A stretch of DNA of 9,198 nucleotides from Vulcanimicrobiota bacterium (GCA_019237435.1 JAFAHB010000084.1:1-9198), one strand, 5' to 3'; positions 1-6,650 are shown, numbered from the stretch's first letter. The notes: generated by a model from the letters alone, not told the origin. Numbers and translations: made by a program.

Positions 1-40
1 TGTCATCCTGAGCGGAGGCGCGAAGCGCCGCAGTCGAAGG
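1..40 (+). repeat. Dispersed intergenic repeat, copy 1
   Basis: The segment reads TCCTGAGCGG, then a GGCGC-GAA-GCGCC hairpin core, then GTCGAAGGA. The outer TCCT and AGGA are also complementary, so the element can fold as an imperfect hairpin. It belongs to the same family as the copies near 2645, 8078 and 8139. It lies just downstream of the stop of the minus-strand lipoprotein gene (stop at 82-84), so it may act as a terminator or 3'-end stabiliser for that transcript. That role is inferred from position only. Similar sequences are common between genes in many uncultured soil bacteria. Confidence 0.7.
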
Positions 41-72
41 ACGAGCGCTTCACGCCTTCCGGTCTCCTCCCT

Positions 73-100
73 AGAGAAGTCTCACGAGAGAAGTCTCACG
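73..100. repeat. 14-bp tandem duplication at a gene end
   Basis: Two adjacent perfect copies of AGAGAAGTCTCACG occupy 73-86 and 87-100. They span the stop codon of the minus-strand lipoprotein. With a single copy the frame would run ..RVRLL and stop at TAG. With two copies it runs ..RVRLLS and stops at TGA, so the duplication hardly changes the protein. It looks like a recent slippage event. Confidence 0.8.
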
Positions 101-519
101 CGAACGTGCACGTTGAGATGATGCCCCATATCGTCTTTGACGGTGAAGTGACCGGAACCGACGACGAGGCCGGTAATTGTGAAGGTCGTGTGTTTGTCTC
201 CGCTGTGCGGCGAGATGAGAATCAGCCCACGCGTGTCGTTGTCGAGCCGAAACTTGCCGTCATGGTAACCGTATTCGCGGAACCGGCAATTGAGGATCCC
301 TGCGATCTTGATGCGAATGTGCGTGCCGCAGCTCGAAACGATCACGCCGCGTTGTCCGTGGTCGGGAGAGACGTCTAGCGGGACCTGCGACTGTGAGACC
401 GCGCTGCTCTGCGGTACGAACGGCGTGCCGGCGGACGATCCACTGTGGCAAGCCGTAAGGCCGAGCGACAACGCGAGCAATCCTACGAGTAGCCGAGGTC
501 CTTGTCTGGCGAGTACCAT
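82..519 (-). CDS. Small Ig-like lipoprotein, function unknown
   Basis: This encodes a 145-residue predicted lipoprotein. A short basic N-terminus and hydrophobic stretch end in the lipobox L-T-A-C (Cys24), so the mature protein should be lipid-anchored outside the cytoplasmic membrane. A low-complexity Ser/Gln/Pro linker (about 26-50) leads to a beta-rich domain (about 55-143) with Cys64 and Cys78. That domain ends in an 'FTITGLVVGSGHFTVKDDMG..V.V' pattern typical of bacterial Ig-like (BIG-type) folds. The ATG at 519 is preferred over an ATG at 558 because AAGGAG lies 10 nt upstream (complement of 530-535) and it places the signal peptide at the N-terminus. The gene is divergent from the oxidoreductase gene at 715. 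I cannot name a specific function. The lipoprotein call is solid; the Ig-like fold is inferred. Confidence 0.75.
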   Translation of the reverse strand: MVLARQGPRLLVGLLALSLGLTACHSGSSAGTPFVPQSSAVSQSQVPLDVSPDHGQRGVIVSSCGTHIRIKIAGILNCRFREYGYHDGKFRLDNDTRGLILISPHSGDKHTTFTITGLVVGSGHFTVKDDMGHHLNVHVRVRLLS

Positions 520-714
520 TGTTTCGTTACTCCTTGTCGCACCGCCAGGAAGTGGCATCGATCCGTTTTTGTCGAAACTCGCGCCAAGATGACCGATTTG
601 GCCACCCCTCCTGGCTAGTGGGATTTAAGAAGCGTTCCCACGCCCGCTCCGAACGAAACCTGGATAACAGAGTATGGATAGGCGGTTCAACCGCGTACTA
701 TTGCGGTGGGACTC
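520..714. other. Divergent intergenic region with a small hairpin
   Basis: This 195-nt region separates the minus-strand lipoprotein start (519) from the plus-strand oxidoreductase start (715), so it must carry the promoters of both unless one is read from further away. The lipoprotein's AAGGAG lies at 530-535 (complement). GTGGGA at 618-623 and TCCCAC at 636-641 form a perfect 6-bp inverted repeat with a 12-nt spacer, a possible operator or hairpin. A TACTAT at 696-701 could be a -10 box for the oxidoreductase gene, but no convincing -35 sits at the right distance. I see no gene here. Confidence 0.4.
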
Positions 715-1923
715 ATGGAGAGCGTAGATTTTTTGGTCGTCGGATGCGGCCCGGCCGGAGCAACGGCAGCGCGGGAGGCGGCTCGAAGAGGCGTTGCTAC
801 CCTGGTGCTGGAGCGAGACTCGGTCGTTGGGTGCAAGCGCGTCTGCGCGGCCGGCCTGCGGCCCGGGTTTTGCGAGACCTTCGATTTGCCCCGTAGCATC
901 GTGCACTGCGACACGCCGCGGCTTGCGCTCTTCGACGCGGATGCCATCGAGTACGAGGTCGCCTTCGGCCCTGGGCATACGACCACGCGCGAGGAGCTCG
1001 ATTCGGTGCTGGCCGATCTGGCGGCACACGAGGGCGCGGAAGTTCGTACGCGCGCACTCTTCAGAACGCTTCGTCGCGAGAATGGCCGCACGCTCGTCGA
1101 GTACGCCGATCGCGCCGCCGGCGTGCGCCGGCGCGTTACGGCTCGCTTCGTCTTCTTTGCATGCGGTGCAACGGCGCAACTCGAAGGCGCCAGCTTTGGA
1201 GCCCTTGCGATGGCCGATTGGCGCGAGGGACTGCTGACCACGTTACAGTATCGCGTGTATCTGGATCGGGCTGCGGCCGAGATCGCGTATCGAACGCTGG
1301 AGCTGCACTACTATCTCGCGCGCGATGGCCGTCAAATCGTCGCTTGGATGTTTCCCAAGCGCGATCACTTGGCCATCGGCTTGGGCGTTATGGGGAAGAT
1401 CGATGCGGCGCTGCTACGCACCGAACTCGACAGCTTTACTCAGCGAGTCCGCTCGCGGCTCTACCCGAATTCTGGCGTCCGCGCTGTAAAAACCGAAGGA
1501 CATTTGCTCTACGGAGGAATGCCGCGACCCTGCGCCGCTGAAGGCGGCGTGCTCGTTGGCGGCACTGCAGCCGGTTTCGTCGATGCGACCAACGGTGAAG
1601 GGATTTTCGAAGCAGCGATGAGCGGACGCTTTGCAGCCGACGCCGTCGTTAGTGCACGCAACGACGCTCAGCGTGCGAGCGAGCGCTACGCGTCGGCAAC
1701 GGGACGCAGATTTCGACGTCGCCTCTTGCACCGAGTGCAGATCATGCGCTATCTCGAGCGGCGGCCTCGGCGCTTCGGTCAACTCTTCGAACAGCTCGCG
1801 AGGACTCCCCGGCTCGCCGAGGTATTGCTCAAGGAAGACTGCGAGCGGACGATGATCGATCGCCTCTATCTCTACCAACAAGCGTTGCGCTTTGGAGCTC
1901 GCACTATCGCCGGCCGTGGTTAA
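715..1923 (+). CDS. Geranylgeranyl reductase family FAD-dependent oxidoreductase
   Basis: This is a 402-residue flavoprotein of the geranylgeranyl reductase (GGR/ChlP/MenJ-like) family, whose members reduce prenyl double bonds in lipids, quinones or chlorophyll tails. The Rossmann FAD motif G-C-G-P-A-G is at residues 10-15, with the strand-2 acidic residue E33 in VLERD. The family's substrate-pocket signature appears as AWMFPK (about 210-215). The second FAD motif is GGTAAGFVDATNGEGI (about 282-297); the usual GDAAG aspartate is replaced by Thr284. The helical C-terminus is rich in Arg. I chose ATG 715 over in-frame GTG 706 because GGTGGG lies just upstream of 715. The stop overlaps the start of the sigma factor gene, implying co-transcription. 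The exact substrate cannot be told; saturation of the menaquinone side chain or an isoprenoid lipid is plausible. Confidence 0.85.
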   Translation: MESVDFLVVGCGPAGATAAREAARRGVATLVLERDSVVGCKRVCAAGLRPGFCETFDLPRSIVHCDTPRLALFDADAIEYEVAFGPGHTTTREELDSVLADLAAHEGAEVRTRALFRTLRRENGRTLVEYADRAAGVRRRVTARFVFFACGATAQLEGASFGALAMADWREGLLTTLQYRVYLDRAAAEIAYRTLELHYYLARDGRQIVAWMFPKRDHLAIGLGVMGKIDAALLRTELDSFTQRVRSRLYPNSGVRAVKTEGHLLYGGMPRPCAAEGGVLVGGTAAGFVDATNGEGIFEAAMSGRFAADAVVSARNDAQRASERYASATGRRFRRRLLHRVQIMRYLERRPRRFGQLFEQLARTPRLAEVLLKEDCERTMIDRLYLYQQALRFGARTIAGRG

Positions 1924-2635
1924 GGCCGCGCTCTCACGCGAAGAGATCATTCATAAGTACCTGCATCTCGTCAAGTACGTAGCAGGACGAATCTATCTCA
2001 ACCTGCCGGCAAGCGTCGATATCAACGATCTTATCAACGATGGACTCTTCGGCCTAATCGACGCGATCGAAAAGTACGACGCTTCGCGCGCCGTCAAGTT
2101 CGAGACCTATGCGATCACGCGTATCAACGGCGCAATTCTCGATGGCCTGCGCTCGTTAGACTGGATTCCGCGCACGGTGCGCCAGCGCGCTCGCGAGATC
2201 GACCGTGTCTTCGAAAGACTCGAGAGCCAGCTCGGACGCGCTCCGACCGACGACGAGCTTGCAGGGCGCTTAGGGTTGTCGCTACACGAACTCGATCGTG
2301 CGCGCCAGCGCGTTTCGGTCGGCAGCATCGTTTCGCTCGAAGAGCCGCTGCCCGGTTCGGCTGAGGGCGAGGTTTATGTCGGCGATACGCTCGAAGACGC
2401 GGAGAGCGACGTTGCGCTGGAAATCGAACGCGCCGAGCTGCGCGCCGAGTTGGCGCGAGCGGTCGAGTCGCTTCCGCCGCAGGAGCGGGTCGTAATCCGC
2501 CGCTACTACTTTGAGGGCATCGCGCTCAAGGCGATCAAGACGGAGCTTGGAGTCTCGGAGTCTCGCGTTTCGCAGATCCACAGCCACGCCGTGAGGCGCC
2601 TGCGGCAACGCTTGCGCCCCGACGTGTCACCCTGA
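1916..2635 (+). CDS. RNA polymerase sigma factor, FliA/WhiG type
   Basis: This encodes a group 3 sigma-70 family factor of about 239 residues, the usual size for FliA (sigma-28)/WhiG/SigD. Region 2 (about 12-84) carries KYLHLVKYVAGRI, the DLINDGLFGLIDAIEKYD stretch and KFETYAITRINGAILDGLR, the -10 recognition part. Region 3 (about 90-137) has the LGRAPTDDELAGRLG helix pair. Region 4 (about 177-234) has LPPQERVVIRRYYFEG and the helix-turn-helix LGVSESRVSQIHSHAVRRL that reads the -35 box. GTG 1916 is in frame, overlaps the upstream stop by 8 nt and gives a natural MVKAALSREEI start. TTG 1892 is an alternative adding 8 residues; neither has a good ribosome-binding site, so translation is probably coupled to the oxidoreductase. 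No anti-sigma factor or flagellar gene is in the window, so its regulon is unknown. The stop codon lies in a repeat-derived sequence. Confidence 0.9.
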   Translation: MVKAALSREEIIHKYLHLVKYVAGRIYLNLPASVDINDLINDGLFGLIDAIEKYDASRAVKFETYAITRINGAILDGLRSLDWIPRTVRQRAREIDRVFERLESQLGRAPTDDELAGRLGLSLHELDRARQRVSVGSIVSLEEPLPGSAEGEVYVGDTLEDAESDVALEIERAELRAELARAVESLPPQERVVIRRYYFEGIALKAIKTELGVSESRVSQIHSHAVRRLRQRLRPDVSP

Positions 2636-2665
2636 CCTCGCGTTACCCCGAGCGGAGTCGAGGGG
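2625..2665 (+). repeat. Dispersed intergenic repeat, copy 2, with a partial head copy
   Basis: TGTCACCCTGA at 2625-2635 matches the head of copy 1 (10 of 11 bases) and includes the TGA stop of the sigma gene. A second, complete short copy (2645-2665) follows; it is identical over 21 bases to the copy at 8139-8159. CCCC/GGGG at its ends, or CCTCG 2636-2640 with CGAGG 2659-2663, can form competing hairpins. It lies in the 36-nt gap between two convergent genes, where a bidirectional terminator is expected. There is no U-tract, so termination activity is inferred. Confidence 0.7.
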
Positions 2666-2671
2666 TGTCGG

Positions 2672-3721
2672 TCACTTCTCCCCATCAAAGTAATCGAGTT
2701 GCGGATGGGCCGCAACCAAGATTGAGGCTCTCCCATCGAGCGGCGTTTTCACGTCGACCAGCAGCTTGTCGGAGTCGGGATAGTAACAGGCGTCGAACTC
2801 TTCGCTTCGCGCCAGGAGCAGCACGGTTGCCGGTGCGTCGCTCTCGTTGACGAGCTGGTGCGTTCCGCTCTCGCCAACCGGCAGGGCGATAAAATCGCCT
2901 TTTCGGCACTGGATCGTCCCCGACGACATTCGCACGCTCGGCTCGCCCTCGATAACGTAGAAGAGCTCTTCCTCGCGCGCGTGGCCGTGCAGCGGACAGA
3001 AACGATTGCCTGGCGGAAGGATGCTGACGCGATATCCCAAACCTCGCGCGCCGATCTCAAAGCCGACTTCGGCGTCAATAATCGCATACTGCGACGGTTG
3101 GTCGGTGCGCTCGTCGCGTTCGTCACGGTAGTCGAGCTCGTCGAGGTTGATGCGATGGATCGCAGCGCCGGCCGTCGCGTAAAGCAGCCGGTAGAGCGCG
3201 TCGTACGCACCCGAAAAGATGGACTGTCCGCGGCTCACCAGCAGTAGGTCGGGATTCTGCCGCAGGATCCGGCGAAGTCCAAGCGCGGCAGAGGCGCGTG
3301 CACCCTCGTCGCTCATCGATAACGCCCCGGCGGGCGCACCTAGCAGTACCTCGCCGGCGAAGACGCAGCGTTGGGCGGTATCGCAGAGAGCGAACTCCGC
3401 AGATCTGCGTTGATTCGGAAGAGCAATGGCGATCAAGCCGGGTGCGACCTCTTCGCAATGCGCGGCGTCGCCGACGTAGGCCGCGCCGTAACGCGCGGCA
3501 ATCGCCTTCGCGCCGGCTGTGCGTTCGGCCGTCATCACGACGACCTTGGAGACGCCGCCAAGCTGCGTGATTTGCTCGTCCGCCGCGTCGTCAATCGGGA
3601 GCGGGTCTATCAGAATGTTTCCGGCGCCGGTAACAATGAAGTAGACGTTCTGCACGAGCGCCTCGCCCGTGCGTAACCGCGAATAGCCGTAGGTGTTTGG
3701 AATGCGCAGCGGATAGAACAT
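2672..3721 (-). CDS. Degenerate MBL-fold / cupin fusion protein
   Basis: This is a 349-residue cytosolic protein with two parts. Residues about 1-190 look like a metallo-beta-lactamase-type fold: VYFIVTGAGNILIDPLPID (about 27-44), then a beta-alpha unit VVVMTAERTAGAKAIAARYGA, and later FAGEVLLG..AGALSM. Where an active enzyme has HxHxDH, this has TAERTA (64-69), so the zinc site is lost. Residues about 210-330 form a cupin: motif 1 has H245-G-H247-x3-E251 and motif 2 has KGDFIALPVGESGTH288QLVNES, so the cupin metal site appears intact. The end (YYPDSDKLLVDVK) resembles the cupin family with a YPDS.K tail. ATG 3721 fits the conserved start MFYPLRIPNTYGYSR; an upstream ATG at 3874 would overlap the divergent gene. 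No clear ribosome-binding site is seen. Substrate is unknown; a sugar- or small-metabolite-binding role is only a guess. Confidence 0.75.
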   Translation of the reverse strand: MFYPLRIPNTYGYSRLRTGEALVQNVYFIVTGAGNILIDPLPIDDAADEQITQLGGVSKVVVMTAERTAGAKAIAARYGAAYVGDAAHCEEVAPGLIAIALPNQRRSAEFALCDTAQRCVFAGEVLLGAPAGALSMSDEGARASAALGLRRILRQNPDLLLVSRGQSIFSGAYDALYRLLYATAGAAIHRINLDELDYRDERDERTDQPSQYAIIDAEVGFEIGARGLGYRVSILPPGNRFCPLHGHAREEELFYVIEGEPSVRMSSGTIQCRKGDFIALPVGESGTHQLVNESDAPATVLLLARSEEFDACYYPDSDKLLVDVKTPLDGRASILVAAHPQLDYFDGEK

Positions 3722-3739
3722 TGCGCGGGTGTGGTACGG

Positions 3740-3770
3740 CCTTAAAGCTGCGGCGCCTGCCGTTTTAAGG
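3740..3770. promoter_or_regulatory. Inverted repeat in a divergent promoter region, candidate operator
   Basis: CCTTAAA at 3740-3746 and TTTAAGG at 3764-3770 form a perfect 7-bp dyad, with an inner CGGC (3751-3754)/GCCG (3759-3762) pair, giving a 31-bp near-palindrome. It lies 19 nt upstream of the MBL-cupin start and 52 nt upstream of the phosphoesterase start, where an operator could act on either or both genes. The AT-rich arms stand out from the GC-rich surroundings. No regulator can be assigned. Confidence 0.4.
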
Positions 3771-3822
3771 GCTTGGTTGCTCCGACGGGACTCGGACGCG
3801 TCCGAACGAATCAGAGGCCGCG

Positions 3823-5175
3823 ATGAAGAGCATGAGCCCTCGCACGTTACTCTTTTGCATCGTTTGCGTGGCACTTGCGGGCTGCGGTTCGAAGTCGGCG
3901 CTACCGTACATGCAAAGCGGCGCTGCCTTAGACGAGCTCGCTCAAACCGGTGCGGGCAAAATCAAACACATCGTCTACATCGTGCAGGAGAATCGCAGCT
4001 TCAATAATCTCTTTCAAGGCTATCCGGGTGCGTACACGGTTCCGTACGGCTACGACTCGAGGGGCCGCCGGATCGACTTGGTTCCGGTCAAGCTAGGCGC
4101 GTTTTACGACATCGACCACTCCGCGCAAGCGATGTTCGCGGCGTGCCACGGCACCGGCAAATTGCCGGGAACCGACTGCCGGATGAACGGCTTCAACCGC
4201 GAGTTCGCCGAGGGATATCCGCGAAGCCTCAAGCATCCACAGTACACCTACGTGCCGCAGCGAGAGTCGAAGCCGTACTTCGACATGGCCCACGAGGGCG
4301 TGCTCGCCGATCGAATGTTTCAGTCTCAGCTCGACGAGAGCTTTGTCGCGCACCAGTATATCATCGCGGCACAGGCGCACTCCGCGGTGGATCTGCCATT
4401 TTATTGGGGTTGCGGCGGCGGCCGCTATAATACGATCCCGACGATAACTCAAGATCGCAGCCCGTACGGCCCCGCGGAGCATCCCTGTTTCAACTATCAA
4501 ACCCTTGGCGACGAGCTTGACCAAGCGCATCTTTCCTGGCGGTTCTACGCCACTTGGTACGGCACGGGGTCGAGCGGCGGCGGCGTCTGGTCGAGTTATC
4601 AGGCCGTACGCCACATTCGCTACGGACCCGATTGGAAGAAAGACGTCGTCACGCCCAATTGGAAGTTCATCACCGACGTCCGCCACGGTTATCTCGCGAA
4701 CTTCACGTGGGTTACCCCAATTTGCGACGATTCAGATCACGTTAACTGTCCCGGCGGCTACGGACCGTCTTGGGTCGCGGCGCTGGTCAACACGGTGGGC
4801 AATAGTAAGTTTTGGCATTCGACGGTAATCTTCATCCAGTGGGACGACTGGGGCGGCCTTTACGATCCCGTTCCGCCACCGTACGAAGATTATGACGGCT
4901 TGGGCTTTCGCGTTCCGCTTTTGATTCTGTCGCCGTATGCCAAGCGCGACTACGTTTCGCACAAACAATATGAAACGGCGAGCGTTTTGCGCTTCGCGGA
5001 AGACCTTTGGGGACTCAACCAGCTTGCGCCGGCCGACACGCGAGCACAGTCACCGGCGAAGGATTGTTTTGAATTCCGCCGTCGCCCACGCCCGTTCGTC
5101 GACATCCCAGCGCCGCTGCCGCCAAAGTTCTTCATAGGTCAACCTCCCGACTATTTCGCGCCCGATTACGAATAA
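3823..5175 (+). CDS. Lipoprotein phosphoesterase (acid phosphatase / phospholipase C type)
   Basis: This encodes a 450-residue predicted lipoprotein of the phosphoesterase family that includes AcpA acid phosphatase and non-haemolytic phospholipase C (alkaline phosphatase superfold). The signal sequence ends in lipobox L-A-G-C (Cys21). The first metal-binding motif is IKHIVYIVQENRSFNNLFQG (about 47-66); E56 and N57 match the metal/active-site Glu-Asn, although the usual ENRSFD has Asn61 instead of Asp. Further family blocks are AQAHSAVDLPFYWGCGGG (183-200), LSWRFYATW (237-245), IQWDDWGGLYDPV (338-350, with the metal-site aspartates D341/D342) and RVPLLILSPYAKRDYVSH (363-380). ATG 3823 has AGAGG 5 nt upstream (3813-3817). 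It probably releases phosphate from phospholipids or phosphomonoesters at the cell surface. Whether it acts as a phosphatase or a lipase cannot be told from sequence. Confidence 0.88.
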   Translation: MKSMSPRTLLFCIVCVALAGCGSKSALPYMQSGAALDELAQTGAGKIKHIVYIVQENRSFNNLFQGYPGAYTVPYGYDSRGRRIDLVPVKLGAFYDIDHSAQAMFAACHGTGKLPGTDCRMNGFNREFAEGYPRSLKHPQYTYVPQRESKPYFDMAHEGVLADRMFQSQLDESFVAHQYIIAAQAHSAVDLPFYWGCGGGRYNTIPTITQDRSPYGPAEHPCFNYQTLGDELDQAHLSWRFYATWYGTGSSGGGVWSSYQAVRHIRYGPDWKKDVVTPNWKFITDVRHGYLANFTWVTPICDDSDHVNCPGGYGPSWVAALVNTVGNSKFWHSTVIFIQWDDWGGLYDPVPPPYEDYDGLGFRVPLLILSPYAKRDYVSHKQYETASVLRFAEDLWGLNQLAPADTRAQSPAKDCFEFRRRPRPFVDIPAPLPPKFFIGQPPDYFAPDYE

Positions 5176-5192
5176 CGTCGTCTAACGTCGTC
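5173..5192. repeat. 10-bp tandem duplication at the phosphoesterase stop
   Basis: TAACGTCGTC is repeated twice without a gap (5173-5182, 5183-5192). The first copy contains the TAA stop of the phosphoesterase gene and the second provides another TAA 10 nt downstream, in a different frame. It is probably a slippage duplication without coding effect. Confidence 0.8.
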
Positions 5193-5227
5193 CGTTTGTA
5201 CTCCGAATAGTCCGAACGTGGGCGACG

Positions 5228-5267
5228 GCGCCTCACCCTCCATGTACGCTGCCTTTCAAGGAGGCGC
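5228..5267 (+). promoter_or_regulatory. Possible Shine-Dalgarno-masking hairpin before the HAF gene
   Basis: The HAF-repeat gene has an unusually strong ribosome-binding site, AAGGAGG at 5258-5264, 5 nt before ATG 5270. GCGCCTC at 5228-5234 is perfectly complementary to GAGGCGC at 5261-5267, and CCCTCC at 5236-5241 can also pair with the GGAGG core. Folding would bury the ribosome-binding site, so translation could be temperature- or factor-sensitive. The pairing is seen in the sequence; regulation is inferred. Confidence 0.4.
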
Positions 5268-5269
5268 AT

Positions 5270-6595
5270 ATGAAATTCCACGTTGTCACCATGGCGCTGG
5301 CTACGGTAGCGCTTGCCGCGTGCTCGTCGAGCGGAAGCGGACCGGTGCCGGCAACGCAAAACGCCGTCGCTGGGCTCGGCAACCAGGGCGCTACGTCCAG
5401 CAATAGCTACACCGTGACCAATTTGGGGACCCTCGGCGGCGCGGTCGCCGGGGCCAACAGCATCAATAATCGCAACTGGGCCAGCGGCTTTTCCGCGCTG
5501 ACGTCGAGTTCGTACATTCATGCCGCGCTCTGGAAGAACGGCGGTAGCGGAATCGACCTCGGGACGCTCGGCGGCCCGAATAGCGGCGTCGAATGGCCGG
5601 TCAAGAACGACCGCGGATTGATTTCGGGCATTGCGGAAACGTCGGCCGCGCAACGCCTCGGTGAAATCTGGTCGTGTGCGGCGGCCTTCTTCCCGCAACC
5701 GCCGAGCGGTCACATCTGCCGCGGCTTTGCATGGAGCGACGGCAAGATGACGAAGCTGCCGACGCTTGGCGGCAACAACGGTTTTGCCGCGGGCGCGAAC
5801 GAACGCGGTGAAATCGTCGGCTGGGCCGAGACGCGAAAGCACGATTCCACCTGCACCAGTCCGCAAGTTCTTGGTTTCGAAGCCGTCATTTACGAACCGT
5901 GGGACGGCTATCGAGCTCACGAGCTGCCGCCGATGCGCGGCGACAAAGACGGCGCGGCGACCGAGATCGACAATCGCGATCAGGTCGTGGGCATTTCAGG
6001 CAAATGCGATCAAGCCGTCGGGCGATTTACCGCGGAGCACGCGGTGATGTGGACAAAGCACGAGATCATCAATCTCGGCAGCCTTGGCGGCGTCGCTTGG
6101 AACACGCCCATGGCGATGAACGAAAAAGGCGAGGTGGTCGGGTTCTCCGATCTTCCCGGCGATCAAAGCGGCAATCCGAACTTCCATGCGTTTCTTTGGA
6201 CGAAGAAAACCGGAATGCAAGATCTCGGTACGTTGCCCGGCGACACGTTTAGTGAAGCCCTTGGCATCAACGAAGATGGCACGATCGTCGGCGAGTCGTT
6301 CAATTCATCGAGTGCCCGCGCGTTTATCTGGCAAAACGGAACGATGACCGATCTCAATACGCTCATTGGGGGGAGCTCGGGCCTCTATCTCGTCTTCGCC
6401 AACGACATCAACAACGATGGAGTCATCGCGGGCGGCGCTTGCGTTCTCGTAAGCAACGCGTGCGGCTCCTCGGCGCCGGCGTACATGGCGACACCGACGG
6501 GCGGCATTGGTCCGGCTAGACACGACGTCGCAGAGCCTGCTCTGTCGAAGTCGCTCCTAGGCATCCTGCGCTCGCGTTTAATGGCGGCACCGTAA
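5270..6595 (+). CDS. HAF-repeat lipoprotein
   Basis: This is a 441-residue predicted extracytoplasmic lipoprotein with lipobox L-A-A-C (Cys18). The mature part consists of about seven repeats of the HAF type, each with a '(D)LGTLGG' turn, a 'xAxxINxxGxIVGxS' strand and a 'HAFLW..G' strand. The turns are near residues 52, 97, 163, 219, 269, 319 and 362, about 43-67 residues apart. The INEDGTIVGES and HAFLWTKKTGMQDLGTLPG stretches are the most canonical; the fourth repeat (LPPMRG) is divergent. The regular spacing suggests a beta-propeller-like fold, with one repeat per blade. The start is fixed by AAGGAGG 5 nt upstream. It follows the phosphoesterase lipoprotein by 94 nt and may be co-transcribed. 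The family has no established function; a surface binding or adhesion role is a guess. Confidence 0.88.
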   Translation: MKFHVVTMALATVALAACSSSGSGPVPATQNAVAGLGNQGATSSNSYTVTNLGTLGGAVAGANSINNRNWASGFSALTSSSYIHAALWKNGGSGIDLGTLGGPNSGVEWPVKNDRGLISGIAETSAAQRLGEIWSCAAAFFPQPPSGHICRGFAWSDGKMTKLPTLGGNNGFAAGANERGEIVGWAETRKHDSTCTSPQVLGFEAVIYEPWDGYRAHELPPMRGDKDGAATEIDNRDQVVGISGKCDQAVGRFTAEHAVMWTKHEIINLGSLGGVAWNTPMAMNEKGEVVGFSDLPGDQSGNPNFHAFLWTKKTGMQDLGTLPGDTFSEALGINEDGTIVGESFNSSSARAFIWQNGTMTDLNTLIGGSSGLYLVFANDINNDGVIAGGACVLVSNACGSSAPAYMATPTGGIGPARHDVAEPALSKSLLGILRSRLMAAP

Positions 6596-6619
6596 AGCCG
6601 GTTACATCGATCGGGCCTC

Positions 6620-6650
6620 GGGGGCGGTCACAAACGGCCGCCCCTTTGCG
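6620..6650 (+). terminator. Rho-independent-type terminator after the HAF gene
   Basis: GGGGCGG (6621-6627) pairs with CCGCCCC (6638-6644) over 7 GC pairs with a 10-nt loop, followed directly by TTT and GCGTT. It starts 25 nt after the HAF stop codon. The T-tract is short, but the position and stem strength fit an intrinsic terminator ending the lipoprotein transcript and separating it from the AraC-type gene. Confidence 0.65.

Noticed and set aside
625..1241. Two overlapping minus-strand open frames opposite the oxidoreductase gene
   Set aside because: They overlap each other and a well-supported gene, with low-complexity Arg/Ser/Ala composition.
2858..3247. Plus-strand open frame of 129 codons inside the MBL-cupin gene
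   Set aside because: It is antisense to the conserved cupin motifs and matches no known family.
4093..4686. Minus-strand open frame of 197 codons inside the phosphoesterase gene
   Set aside because: It is antisense to conserved family blocks and is typical of spurious frames in GC-rich DNA.
5132..5920. Long minus-strand open frame (262 codons) opposite the HAF-repeat gene
   Set aside because: It is Arg/Ala-rich with no recognisable domain and lies wholly antisense to the phosphoesterase end and the HAF-repeat gene, which have clear signals and motifs.
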